Assembly (NCBI RefSeq): GCF_035978755.1
Contig: NZ_CP108418.1
Coordinates: forward strand, 1-34,960
Reading direction: 5' to 3'
Length of the DNA: 34,960 bases
From: Streptomyces sp. NBC_01298
Lineage (GTDB): Bacteria; Actinomycetota; Actinomycetes; Streptomycetales; Streptomycetaceae
Shown here: one piece after another, positions 5,928 through 12,691 of the stretch
Numbering within the stretch: the stretch's first letter is position 1
How the letters are laid out: each line of letters opens with the position of its first letter
Notes under the pieces: model-generated
Told to the model about the DNA's origin: nothing
Seen by the model: only the letters and a program-made list of their open reading frames with translations
Database searches by the model: none
Made by a program: the position numbers and the translations under genes

Positions 5928-6017
5928 TGCCAGTAAGCGAAGCGCACTGGCATACCTCGCTGCTTCGAAAGGGCGAGGCCAGGAGGGTCAGGTGCGACTC
6001 GGCGTCGCCTTCGAAGC
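5928..6017. other. Candidate oriT upstream of mobC
   Basis: TGCCAGT (5,928-5,934) and ACTGGCA (5,946-5,952) form a perfect 7-bp inverted repeat around AAGCGAAGCGC, with AGG and CCT further out. A second pair, GCTTCGAA (5,962-5,969) and TTCGAAGC (6,010-6,017), flanks the next 40 bp. A short inverted repeat followed by a non-palindromic nick region, a few hundred bases upstream of mobC and the relaxase, is the usual layout of MOBP origins of transfer. The nick site itself cannot be read from the sequence. Confidence 0.45.
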
Positions 6018-6122
6018 CTGGACGCTGCTGAGGTTGGTCACCGGATCTTGGGTGGCACGGATCAGAGCCCCTGGGCTCTGATGGTCGGCGCTTGCGTCGG
6101 CCGCTCCGATGACCAGCCAGGG

Positions 6123-6716
6123 TCAGTGGAAGGTCGACATGGGCAGGGCGGCCGTGGTGATGCCGCACGGTTCGCAGGGCTCGAAGAGTCCGCAGGTGCG
6201 TCCGTCGAGGTGGAGTACGTCGGCACCGGCGCACGCGGCGCCGAGGGTGCAGCCGACCGTGCCGTCCTGGTGGTCGAGTTCGGTGCCGGCGCACGTGGTC
6301 AGGGGGAGGCTCTCGGCGGTGGCGGTGCACCACTGGCAGGAGGCCAGCCGGTCGTCCAGGCCCCCGAAGTCGTCCGCGTCCCGGCAGAACTGCATGGCCT
6401 CGGGCAGGTGCATCACCTCGATGGCACCGGGGCAGCCCGCGGTGCAGTCGACGTCTCCGGTCGCGTGGATGAACATCGGTCCGCCGCAGGCGGGTCCGTT
6501 GGGCGCCTGCCGGTTGATCGCGATGTAGCGGGTGAGCAACGCCTTGGCGGCGATCTGGGCGTTCTCGGGGAGGTCCTCGAAGGTCCCGTTCTTCATGGCG
6601 TCGCCAACGCCGCTGTGGCGGCGATGCTCGGGGAGCCGGGCCGTGAGCTTGGGCTCGGGACGCTTACGGACGGGTGCGTGGCGGGTTCGGTTCGGGGTCT
6701 TCTTCTTGCCGGCCAT
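6123..6716 (-). CDS. Cysteine-rich hypothetical protein (197 aa, 12 Cys)
   Basis: Unrecognised. The N terminus is basic (MAGKKKTPNR and on to ~residue 34), followed by a short helical segment and then a cysteine-rich half with C77, C91, C95, C111, C127, C130, C142, C156, C162, C175, C181 and C184. CTAGC, CQWC and CEPC pairs suggest two or three zinc sites rather than disulphides, as there is no signal peptide. The ATG at 6,716 has GGAGG 9 bases upstream, a strong start. It lies downstream of rep on the same strand, behind the large palindrome at 6,816-6,932 and three TTTACACC repeats, so it probably has its own promoter. The basic tail plus zinc sites suggest nucleic-acid binding, but this is inference. 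Confidence 0.75.
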   Translation of the reverse strand: MAGKKKTPNRTRHAPVRKRPEPKLTARLPEHRRHSGVGDAMKNGTFEDLPENAQIAAKALLTRYIAINRQAPNGPACGGPMFIHATGDVDCTAGCPGAIEVMHLPEAMQFCRDADDFGGLDDRLASCQWCTATAESLPLTTCAGTELDHQDGTVGCTLGAACAGADVLHLDGRTCGLFEPCEPCGITTAALPMSTFH

Positions 6717-6772
6717 CGGGATGCCTCCGGGGGTGGGGGGTCGAGCGAGCGGCCGTTGGCCGTCTCGGTCGG

Positions 6773-6804
6773 GGTGTAAAACCAGGTGTAAAGCCAGGTG
6801 TTAC
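6773..6804. repeat. Three direct repeats of GGTGTAAA at 12-bp spacing
   Basis: GGTGTAAA at 6,773-6,780 and 6,785-6,792, with the variant GGTGTTAC at 6,797-6,804, each followed by a CCA-type linker. They sit 57-88 bases upstream of the 197-aa gene start, where an activator or repressor site controlling that gene would lie. Confidence 0.5.
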
Positions 6805-6815
6805 TTCGGTGGGGG

Positions 6816-6932
6816 CTGACCCCCGCTCCGACCTGGGCTTCTCTCCTTCCGTCCCCGAGACCACCCACTCCCGTCGTCCCTTGAGAGTGGGTGGTCTCGG
6901 GATCTACAGGAGAGAGGTCGGAGCGGGGTCAG
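6816..6932. repeat. ~117-bp nested palindrome overlapping the rep stop codon
   Basis: Outer arms 6,816-6,833 and 6,916-6,932 pair fully except for one bulged C. Middle arms CTCTCCT (6,841-6,847) and AGGAGAG (6,908-6,914) pair. Inner arms CCCGAGACCACCCACTC (6,854-6,870) and 6,885-6,901 are a perfect 17-bp stem with a 14-nt loop. The rep stop codon (6,929-6,931) lies in the outer arm. The structure is large enough to act as a bidirectional terminator and/or a single-strand origin for rolling-circle replication. Confidence 0.75.
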
Positions 6933-8938
6933 CAGGTGAAGAGTTCGGGTTGGGGATGGGTTGGCGGGTGTGGGGAGTTTTGGGCAGGGATGTGGTGTGG
7001 AGTTGGCGGGGTGGGGAGGGGTGCGGGTTCGAGGAAGTCGGGTGGGGTGGAGTCGTCTAGGTCGGACCAGACGTCGTGGCCCCAGGTGAGCTTCCAGGAT
7101 TCGAGGAGGGCGCGGAGGCCGGTGAGGCCGGAGGCTTCGAAGGCGTGCTGGGCGTCGAGGCGGCGGGTGGGGACCTTGAGGATCACCTGGAACCAGGCGT
7201 CGAGGCGCACGCCGAGGACGTCGATGAACGCCGGGCCGGTCTCGGGCTCGGGCGCGGCCGGTTCTCCGTCGTCGTCGTTGGCCGGGTCATGGATCTCCTC
7301 GTCGGTGCGGCCGTCGAAGTGCTGGGCCAGAGGGTTGAGGTTGTCGGACCAGCGCAGCCACCACACGCCCCGGATGGCGTCCTCGTACTGGGCCCACAGC
7401 GCCATGTCCTGCGGGTTCTTGGTCTCGGCGTAGTCCTGGGCGATCTGCCACGGGGTCCGCCGGCCCTTCTGCCCGGTCTTGGTGAGGAGGCCGGTCATCT
7501 CCTTGGCGATGTACCGGGCGAAGGCCTCGATGTCGCCGTTCTTCGGGACGTCCAGGCGCACGCCGTACTTACGGCTGAGGGTGTAGCCGCCCGCGCGGCC
7601 AACGGCCTTCTCCCAGCGCTGGAAGAGGATCTGCTCCAGCTCCTTGCGCTGGGCCTCGGTCAGCGGCAGGGCAAGGAAGTACGTGACGTGGAAGTGCGGG
7701 TGCCAGCCGTTGGCGGAGCCCCAGGTCGTCTCGAAGACTCGGACATCTCCGATGATTCCGTACCGGGCGCGGACTTTCTGCCAGTTCTTACCGGACTCAC
7801 GTCCGAAGGCGTACGACCATGCCTTGCGCTGGACCTTGATGAGGTGGGCGAGCGGGGTCCGGCGGTAGTGCTTGAGCGTGAAGGTGCCCATCGCGAGCCC
7901 CCCGCCCGTCTCGGCGCGGAGCTTGTCGAAGGGTGCGGGCAGCTTGGCGTCGGGGTTTGCCCAGGCCATCGCGGCGGCGGCGAGCTGGTCGCCGCGGGCG
8001 GTACGGATCCTGTTTCCGCAGACGGGGCACAGGTTGGCCTTGCGGCAGGTGCGGACGTTGACCCAGTTCGTGCGGTTCTTGGCCTTGTTGTAGCGGAGCT
8101 TCATCTTGCCGACGCCGGGGATCGGCAGGCGGCCGCACTTCGAGAGGGTGTCGTCCTGGGTCATCTTCTGGAGGACGATCCGCAGCTCGTGCCAGTGGTC
8201 GCGCTTCTTGTTGGCCTTCTTCAGCGCGGCCGAACCGGCCGTCGGCGGCTCGGCGTCGACGTTCCGGACGATCGTGTCCGTCGCCGGGAGGTTCGCGCGG
8301 CGTGTCCCCGGATCGTCCCCGATGTCCTCCGGCGAGACCGATACCCGCAGGCCAGACGCCTTTTGACGGGGGCTGAGGTCGTGGGGGGGGGTTGCACTCC
8401 GGCCCCCCTGACCAAGGCCCGCCTCCGTGCTCCCAACGGCATCAGAAGGCCCCTCACCCTGAGTGGTGGGCACGGGGGTGGTGGCGGTGGTCTTGCGGCG
8501 TGCGCGAGCCTCTGCCCGGATCTCCCGCTGGCGGGCGTCGAACGCATCGAGGGGGGTCTCGTGGGCGGGGCCGAACTCGGTGCCCGTCTTGCGGGCCAGG
8601 TCTCGGCCGTTGGCCAGGCCGGCGGCGGCGGCCGGGCCGAACCGGGTGACCCAGCGGGCGAACTGGGCGGCGTCGGCGTCGACCTCGACGGCCGGGTACT
8701 CGGCGGCGCGGAGGACGGCCTGCCGGTGACGGACAAGATCACGCGGGGTGGGGCTGGCGGGGAGGTCGGTGGAGGCGGGGGTCTCCAGCTTGCTGCGGCG
8801 GTCCGCGCGCTCGTCGCGGTCAACGGCGGGAAGCTGGGGGACAAACGCGGAGAAACCCGACGTATCAGTCGGGTGAGTGTCGGGCTCGGTGGCCCGGACA
8901 GGTGTTGCGGGACGCGGAGTCCCGGGTACGCTGATCAA
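6929..8938 (-). CDS. rep: Rolling-circle replication initiator protein Rep (669 aa)
   Basis: Nicks the plus strand at the double-strand origin to start rolling-circle replication. The C-terminal ~430 residues hold the catalytic core. A zinc-finger-like C298-x5-C304-x2-C307 precedes motif I (LAMGTFTL, ~348-355), motif II HPHFH (H413, H415, H417, metal ligands) and motif III RYIAKE with the nicking Tyr476 and Lys479. This matches the initiators of Streptomyces plasmids such as pIJ101, which are usually 450-530 aa; this one has an extra ~240-residue, Pro/Ala-rich N-terminal part of unknown use. No ATG or GTG occurs in frame before Met259, so the TTG at 8,938 with AAGGA 10 bases upstream is the best start. 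A run of nine C (8,383-8,391) lies in the linker. The stop codon is inside the large palindrome. Confidence 0.9.
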   Translation of the reverse strand: MISVPGTPRPATPVRATEPDTHPTDTSGFSAFVPQLPAVDRDERADRRSKLETPASTDLPASPTPRDLVRHRQAVLRAAEYPAVEVDADAAQFARWVTRFGPAAAAGLANGRDLARKTGTEFGPAHETPLDAFDARQREIRAEARARRKTTATTPVPTTQGEGPSDAVGSTEAGLGQGGRSATPPHDLSPRQKASGLRVSVSPEDIGDDPGTRRANLPATDTIVRNVDAEPPTAGSAALKKANKKRDHWHELRIVLQKMTQDDTLSKCGRLPIPGVGKMKLRYNKAKNRTNWVNVRTCRKANLCPVCGNRIRTARGDQLAAAAMAWANPDAKLPAPFDKLRAETGGGLAMGTFTLKHYRRTPLAHLIKVQRKAWSYAFGRESGKNWQKVRARYGIIGDVRVFETTWGSANGWHPHFHVTYFLALPLTEAQRKELEQILFQRWEKAVGRAGGYTLSRKYGVRLDVPKNGDIEAFARYIAKEMTGLLTKTGQKGRRTPWQIAQDYAETKNPQDMALWAQYEDAIRGVWWLRWSDNLNPLAQHFDGRTDEEIHDPANDDDGEPAAPEPETGPAFIDVLGVRLDAWFQVILKVPTRRLDAQHAFEASGLTGLRALLESWKLTWGHDVWSDLDDSTPPDFLEPAPLPTPPTPHHIPAQNSPHPPTHPQPELFTC

Positions 8939-9137
8939 AGCGTTGGGGTCCTTGCTGGTTCGCGTGGAAACGAATTTTTGGCTGAGGATCCCGCGCGGGG
9001 CGTTCCGGAACTCTCACATCCCGGTGCGCCCCGTTTCTTTTGCGGGGTGTTCTGTTGTGGGTGTGATCCTTTCGCAATTCGGCGGGGATATCCACCACCG
9101 GGGCGAAAGAAGCCCGTTACATCTCGTGTGGCGAACG
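8939..9137 (-). promoter_or_regulatory. AT-richer leader region upstream of rep
   Basis: About 200 bp without a convincing gene, visibly lower in GC than its surroundings (runs such as CAAAAGAAA and AAAAATTCG on the minus strand). It must contain the rep promoter and leader, and AAGGA at 8,949-8,953 is the probable rep ribosome binding site. A small CCCCG/CGGGG hairpin lies near 9,030-9,050. The region is also a natural place for the double-strand origin or an antisense control RNA, but I cannot identify a nick site. Confidence 0.45.
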
Positions 9138-9172
9138 AAAGGCCCGTGACGATTCCCGCGTCACGGGCCTTT
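9138..9172. terminator. Strong bidirectional terminator hairpin
   Basis: AAAGGCCCGTGACG (9,138-9,151) and its exact complement (9,159-9,172) form a 14-bp stem with a 7-nt loop, flanked by A- and T-runs so that it works on both strands. It lies 41 bp after the stop of the 155-aa gene and ends the minus-strand run that begins near 12,502, insulating rep. Confidence 0.9.
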
Positions 9173-9213
9173 CTCGTGTGCCGTCCCGTCAGGCGGGAGG
9201 CTGGTTCTGCGGG

Positions 9214-9681
9214 TTATCCGGCGGTGGACCGCCGGCGCTCCAGGTCGTCGTCCATGAAGTCGGCGGCCTCGGCCTCCAGGCGCTCGCTGAGCTCCTTCGG
9301 GTCGCGGGGGGCGTCGGCCTCCACGTCGTCATCCACGTCTGCGGGTTCGAGGTCGCAGCGGATGGCGCCCTTCACGTCGCCGCGGTTGGTCGGGTACTTG
9401 AACACGAGGTGCAGGTGGGTGCCGCCGTTCATGCGGGGGTGCTCGGGCCAGCGTTCGCCGTACGCGGCGAGGAACTGGGCCCATGCCTCGAAGGCGGCTC
9501 GGCGCTTGTCGTTCGGGTCGAGCACGCTGACCTGCCCGACCAACGCGCCGGTGCCCGACGCGATCGTCCAGTCCAGTGTGGGGAGGTCGGCGTCGAAGCC
9601 GTGGTTGATGAAGGTGGTCAGCACCTCGGCAGTGCGGAGCTGCCAGCGGTGTTCGTCCCGGTTGGTGATCTCGAAGGCCAT
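9214..9681 (-). CDS. Hypothetical protein, soluble (155 aa)
   Basis: Function unknown. The first ~110 residues look like a compact alpha/beta domain, with strands around LDWTI, ALVGQVSVLD and THLHLVFKY and helices between. The tail after residue 112 is strongly acidic and probably helical. The ATG at 9,681 has GAAAGGATC 8 bases upstream. It follows the 87-aa gene by 12 bp and is the last gene before the terminator, so it is co-transcribed with the DUF2637 membrane protein. Position in a spd-type operon suggests a role in spread or replication control. There are no cysteine motifs or membrane segments. Confidence 0.75.
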   Translation of the reverse strand: MAFEITNRDEHRWQLRTAEVLTTFINHGFDADLPTLDWTIASGTGALVGQVSVLDPNDKRRAAFEAWAQFLAAYGERWPEHPRMNGGTHLHLVFKYPTNRGDVKGAIRCDLEPADVDDDVEADAPRDPKELSERLEAEAADFMDDDLERRRSTAG

Positions 9682-9693
9682 CGGGCGATCCTT

Positions 9694-9957
9694 TCAGGCG
9701 GGTGTGACAGCGGAGTCGGTGTCGCGGAAGTCGGTGACGGCGCCGCAGCTGTGGCTGCTGCCGCGCGCCTGGGTGCAGTAGGGGGTGAGGCCTTGGGTCT
9801 GCCAGAGGTCGCGGGCGGTCTGGACGTGGCGGGGGCAGACGTAGGCGGTGGCGTCGAGGCTGCCGTGGGCGTTGCCGCCGGCGGGGCTGTACGCCTCGAC
9901 GGCGGTGGTGACGGTGCCGGTGCAGTGGTGGGGCATCGTGTCGAAGCGGATGGACAT
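9694..9957 (-). CDS. Small Cys/His hypothetical protein (87 aa)
   Basis: Unrecognised. C12, C41-x2-H44, C61 and C71 could bind one zinc ion. The chain shows Thr/Val-rich strands around residues 12-24 and a short helix at 44-54. The ATG at 9,957 has GGAGAG about 6 bases upstream. That ribosome binding site overlaps the stop region of the DUF2637 gene, 11 bp before, so expression is linked. There is no signal peptide or membrane segment. Confidence 0.72.
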   Translation of the reverse strand: MSIRFDTMPHHCTGTVTTAVEAYSPAGGNAHGSLDATAYVCPRHVQTARDLWQTQGLTPYCTQARGSSHSCGAVTDFRDTDSAVTPA

Positions 9958-9968
9958 GGCGGTCTCTC

Positions 9969-11792
9969 CTACTCGGTGCGGTCCGGGTCGTATGAGCTGT
10001 GGTGGTTGTAGCCGCGGGCGATGAGGGTCAGGGCCTCGGTCTTGTACTCGGAGGCGGTGCCGGTCGAGGTGATGCCGACCGCCGCGGCGATGTCCGCGTT
10101 GGTGAGCGGGGAGTTGTCCTTGAGGAACTCGGCGAGCTCCGCCGGCGTCTTGCCCACGGTCGCGTCCGCCTCGACGGAGTCGAGGAGCATCCGGGCGGCG
10201 ATGCGGACGCGGCGCTGGCGCTGGGTCAGTGCGGCGAGGTGGTCGGCTTCGACCGCGCGCAGGACGGCCTGCTTCGTGCGCTCGCGGGCTTCGGCCGTGG
10301 CCGCTTCGGCTTCGGCGGTCTGCTGCTCGGCGAGGGCGAGCTTCGCGGCCTCCTCGGCGACCTTCGCGGACACCGCCTTGAGCTTCGCGGACTCTTCGGC
10401 CGCGAGGCGGTCGGCTTCGCGGGCACGGCGGATCGCGTCCGCCTTCTTCGCGGACTCCTCCGCGAGCGTCGCGGACGCGGCCATCTCCTTCGCGCGCTCG
10501 GCGGCGACCTTCGCGGACGTCTCGGCGAGTGCTTCGGCGGCGGCCACACGCTCGGCCTCGTCGGCGGCGCGCTGGGCGGCGGTGGTGGCGGTCGTCGCCT
10601 GGATCTCGGCGGTGGCGACCGCGGCTTGTGCCCGGTGAGTCGCCGAGCGGGACTGTCCGTCGACCGTGGCCTTCAGCTCGGCGAGCTCGCCGTGCTGGCG
10701 GGTCTCCTCCGCCTCCTTCGCGAGGGCGTCCATGCGGGCCTGGTGGGCGTCCTCCCGCTCCTGGCGCTCCCGTTCACGCTGCTCGGCGGCCTCTTCCTGG
10801 GCGCGTTCGCGCTGGCGGTGCTGCTCGGCACGCTCCTCGTCGCGGTCTTGCTGCTTGCGCTCCTCCTCGCGCTGACGCTCGGCCCGCTGGCGCTCGGCCT
10901 CCTGCTCCTGCTCCTGCTCCAGCCGCATGGCGGGGATGGCGCGGGCGGCGTCGACGCTGACGCCGTAGGGGGCCAGGAGGGCGGGCATGCGGTCGAGGAC
11001 GGCGGCCCGGTCCTCGGCCGTGCCTCCGGCGTACAGGGCGCGTTCCGTCTGCCAGACGCGGTAGATGGCCAGGTCACGGACGACGGCCCGGGCCTGCGCG
11101 TAGGGGGCGGGGTAGGTCTTGGCGTAGCGGTAGATCTTCCACGTGACACGGAGGTTGAGGGCCCACTCGGCGAGGGTCAGGGCCTGCTCGTCGTCCAGGC
11201 CCGCCTCCAGCCGGGCGGTGCGGGCGATGGCCCACCGGGCGACCTCGATGAGGATCACGTACGCGATCGGCATCATGGCGTGGCCCAGGAGCCGCCCGAA
11301 GTCCTGCCCGAACGCCTCGGACAGGCTAGGCGATCCGGGCAGGCCGTCCACGGCGGCGGACACGTTGAGCGCGATGGTGACCCCGGTCAGGGCGTGCGCC
11401 GTGATCTGGACCCAGGGACGGGCCATCCGGCGCCAGGCGAGGACCAGGCCTGCCGTGTAGAGGGCGATGATCAGGCCGTCCACGCCGAGGGGGAAGGCGT
11501 AGGACTGCCAGCCGGTGAAGCCCCAGGCGACGGCGGCGCTGCGGAGTGCGCCGTAGGAGAGGGCGAAGCCGACGCCGGCGGCGGTGAGTCCGGCGAGGAC
11601 GGCGACGACGGTGAGCGGGATCATCAGCCACAGGTGCCGGGACTTCGGCTTGTCGTCCGGGTCCCCGTCGGTCTCGGCGACGGTCCGCGACGGCTCGGCC
11701 GAAGTCCGCGACGGTGCGGTGGAGGCAGGCGGTTCGGCTTCGGGTCGGGCGGGGGCCGGGACCCGGAGGTCGGGTTCCAGGGTGGTCGTCAC
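9969..11792 (-). CDS. DUF2637 / SpdB-like membrane protein with long coiled coil (607 aa)
   Basis: Probable plasmid spread protein acting at the membrane. After a disordered Pro/Ala-rich N terminus (1-50) come four predicted membrane helices (about 54-80, 102-122, 128-148 and 165-190) with the DUF2637-type pattern GFALSYGALR and YAFPLGVDGLIIALY. Residues ~288-530 are a highly charged coiled coil rich in Glu, Gln, Arg and Ala. The C terminus (about 555-600, AELAEFL then NADIAAAVGIT) looks like a winged-helix DNA-binding domain. The GTG at 11,792 is chosen for AAGGAG 4 bases upstream; the Pro-rich upstream extension of the frame is not coding-like. It may be coupled to a 24-residue ORF by a GTGA overlap. 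A membrane protein joined to a DNA-binding tail could tether plasmid DNA to the septum; that role is inferred. Confidence 0.85.
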   Translation of the reverse strand: MTTTLEPDLRVPAPARPEAEPPASTAPSRTSAEPSRTVAETDGDPDDKPKSRHLWLMIPLTVVAVLAGLTAAGVGFALSYGALRSAAVAWGFTGWQSYAFPLGVDGLIIALYTAGLVLAWRRMARPWVQITAHALTGVTIALNVSAAVDGLPGSPSLSEAFGQDFGRLLGHAMMPIAYVILIEVARWAIARTARLEAGLDDEQALTLAEWALNLRVTWKIYRYAKTYPAPYAQARAVVRDLAIYRVWQTERALYAGGTAEDRAAVLDRMPALLAPYGVSVDAARAIPAMRLEQEQEQEAERQRAERQREEERKQQDRDEERAEQHRQRERAQEEAAEQRERERQEREDAHQARMDALAKEAEETRQHGELAELKATVDGQSRSATHRAQAAVATAEIQATTATTAAQRAADEAERVAAAEALAETSAKVAAERAKEMAASATLAEESAKKADAIRRAREADRLAAEESAKLKAVSAKVAEEAAKLALAEQQTAEAEAATAEARERTKQAVLRAVEADHLAALTQRQRRVRIAARMLLDSVEADATVGKTPAELAEFLKDNSPLTNADIAAAVGITSTGTASEYKTEALTLIARGYNHHSSYDPDRTE

Positions 11793-11863
11793 GGGTCTCC
11801 TTGGTGCAGTGGGCGACGGGGTCCCGGGCGGAGCCGAAGCGTCCGCCCGGGGGGTTCGGTCAT
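11789..11863 (-). CDS. Possible 24-residue leader peptide coupled to the DUF2637 gene
   Basis: A short ORF starting MTEPPGRTLRLRPG, with AGGGA 4 bases before its ATG, ends in a TGA that overlaps the GTG start of the membrane-protein gene by four bases. A 10-bp hairpin (11,823-11,851) lies inside it. The arrangement suits translational coupling or attenuation. The peptide itself has no recognisable features and may not be functional. Confidence 0.35.
   Translation of the reverse strand: MTEPPGRTLRLRPGPRRPLHQGDP
11823..11851. repeat. 10-bp hairpin inside the leader ORF
   Basis: CCCGGGCGGA (11,823-11,832) pairs perfectly with 11,842-11,851 across a 9-nt loop. It is 31 bases upstream of the DUF2637 start. 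No T-tract follows, so a translational rather than terminating role is more likely. Confidence 0.5.
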
Positions 11864-11961
11864 GGTCCCTGCGGATCCCCGGTTGGCGAAATGAGTTCGA
11901 TTCCGGGGGTGTCGGCCGGTGGCTCTGTCCGCCGGCGGCGGGTGCCTTCCGGCCGAGGGGG

Positions 11962-12129
11962 TCAGGCGCGGGACAGGTGCGCGGAGGTCTGGGCCGCGAG
12001 GGCGGCGGCGGCACGGGCGGCCTCGGCGAGGGACTCGGCGGCGGCGCTGCTGGCCTGTATCGCGGCCTGGTTCGCGATGCGGGCCTGCTCCATCGCGATG
12101 GCGGCGGCCTGGCGCTCGGCTTCGCTCAT
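11962..12129 (-). CDS. Small Ala-rich helical protein (55 aa)
   Basis: Function unknown. It is almost entirely Ala, Glu, Gln, Ser and Arg (MSEAERQAAAIAMEQARIAN and so on) and is predicted to be one continuous amphipathic helix or coiled coil. There is no Cys, signal or membrane segment. The ATG lies 4 bp after the stop of the secreted-protein gene, with only a weak GGCGG upstream, so it probably relies on coupling. Its coiled-coil character matches that of the large membrane protein encoded next, suggesting they may bind each other. Confidence 0.6.
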   Translation of the reverse strand: MSEAERQAAAIAMEQARIANQAAIQASSAAAESLAEAARAAAALAAQTSAHLSRA

Positions 12130-12133
12130 GGCG

Positions 12134-12502
12134 TCAGCCGCCGCAGGGGAAGATGCCGTCGACGTCGGCGAACTGGTGCCGGACGTACCCGGCCATCGCG
12201 CCCCAGCCGCCGCTGTGGGTGCCGGTGGTGATCTGCCGGACCCACACCAGGCCGGGGTCCGAGGGGTGGCAGCCCTGGATGCTCGCCTCGTCCTCGGTAC
12301 CCATCGCGCCGAGGATCGTCGTGCCGTCCTCGGCCCGGAGCAGCAGACCGCCCGTGCCCGCCTTCGGGGTGAGGTCCACGGTCGGGCCCTCGTAGTGCAC
12401 ATAGCCGGGCGCCGGGCTCTTCTCGGGCAAGGCCGTGACGGCGGCGCCGGTGCCGATGGCGGCGGCGAGGAGGGTTCCGGCTACCTTGGTGGCGATGATC
12501 AT
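12134..12502 (-). CDS. Small exported or membrane-anchored hypothetical protein (122 aa)
   Basis: Probably acts outside the membrane. The N terminus MIIATK is followed by a hydrophobic stretch (VAGTLLAAAIGTGAAV, residues 7-22) and a possible cleavage region around ALPEKSPA, so it is either secreted or anchored by an uncleaved signal. Only two cysteines are present (C78 and C120) and could form one disulphide, fitting export. The ATG at 12,502 has GGAG 6 bases upstream. The in-frame GTG at 12,532 and ATG at 12,514 lack one and would put ten polar residues before the signal. It is the first gene of the run leading to the DUF2637 protein. No enzyme motif is recognised. Confidence 0.72.
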   Translation of the reverse strand: MIIATKVAGTLLAAAIGTGAAVTALPEKSPAPGYVHYEGPTVDLTPKAGTGGLLLRAEDGTTILGAMGTEDEASIQGCHPSDPGLVWVRQITTGTHSGGWGAMAGYVRHQFADVDGIFPCGG

Positions 12503-12531
12503 CACGTTCTCCATCTGTGTGGTGGTCGTCA

Positions 12532-12570
12532 CCCCCGCCCGGAGGTCTGTCCAAGGAGTCCGGGCGGGGG
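12532..12570. terminator. 12-bp GC hairpin between tra and the next operon
   Basis: CCCCCGCCCGGA (12,532-12,543) pairs perfectly with 12,559-12,570 across a 15-nt loop. It lies about 100 bp after the tra stop and just before the 122-aa gene on the minus strand. It could end the spd-tra transcript or attenuate read-through; no T-run follows on the minus strand. Confidence 0.55.
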
Positions 12571-12578
12571 CCTTCTTC

Positions 12579-12691
12579 TACTGACGTGGTACTGACGGAT
12601 CTACTGACGAGCGGCTACTGACGAGACCTCGTCAGTGCGTTGACCTGCACTCGTCTGTAGAAACCGGGGGCTACTGACGGCCGTCAGTAGC
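12579..12691. other. Candidate clt (transfer) locus: TACTGACG repeats and palindrome at the tra 3' end
   Basis: TACTGACG occurs as direct repeats at 12,579-12,586, 12,590-12,597, 12,602-12,609 and 12,616-12,623 (steps of 11, 12 and 14 bp). The last is the left arm of a perfect palindrome (ACTGACGAG, 2 bp, CTCGTCAGT; 12,617-12,636). A second perfect 22-bp palindrome with the same core spans 12,670-12,691 and contains the tra stop codon. FtsK-like Tra proteins of Streptomyces plasmids bind short repeated 8-mers in a noncoding clt locus, so repeats beside tra are the best candidate here. Confidence 0.6.

Noticed and set aside
8865..9098. A 77-codon ORF upstream of rep on the minus strand
   Set aside because: Contains AGA, AAA and ACA codons unlike the neighbours and no ribosome binding site; more likely the untranslated rep leader.
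7076..9781. A 901-codon plus-strand open frame opposite rep
   Set aside because: Composition is Gly/Val/Leu/Arg-rich nonsense typical of the antisense of a high-GC gene; it runs through a terminator and the rep leader, and rep motifs on the other strand are unmistakable.
9999..11894. A 631-codon plus-strand frame with Leu-rich stretches resembling membrane helices
   Set aside because: The Leu runs are the antisense of the Gln/Glu coiled coil of the DUF2637 protein; there is no ribosome binding site or matching neighbour.
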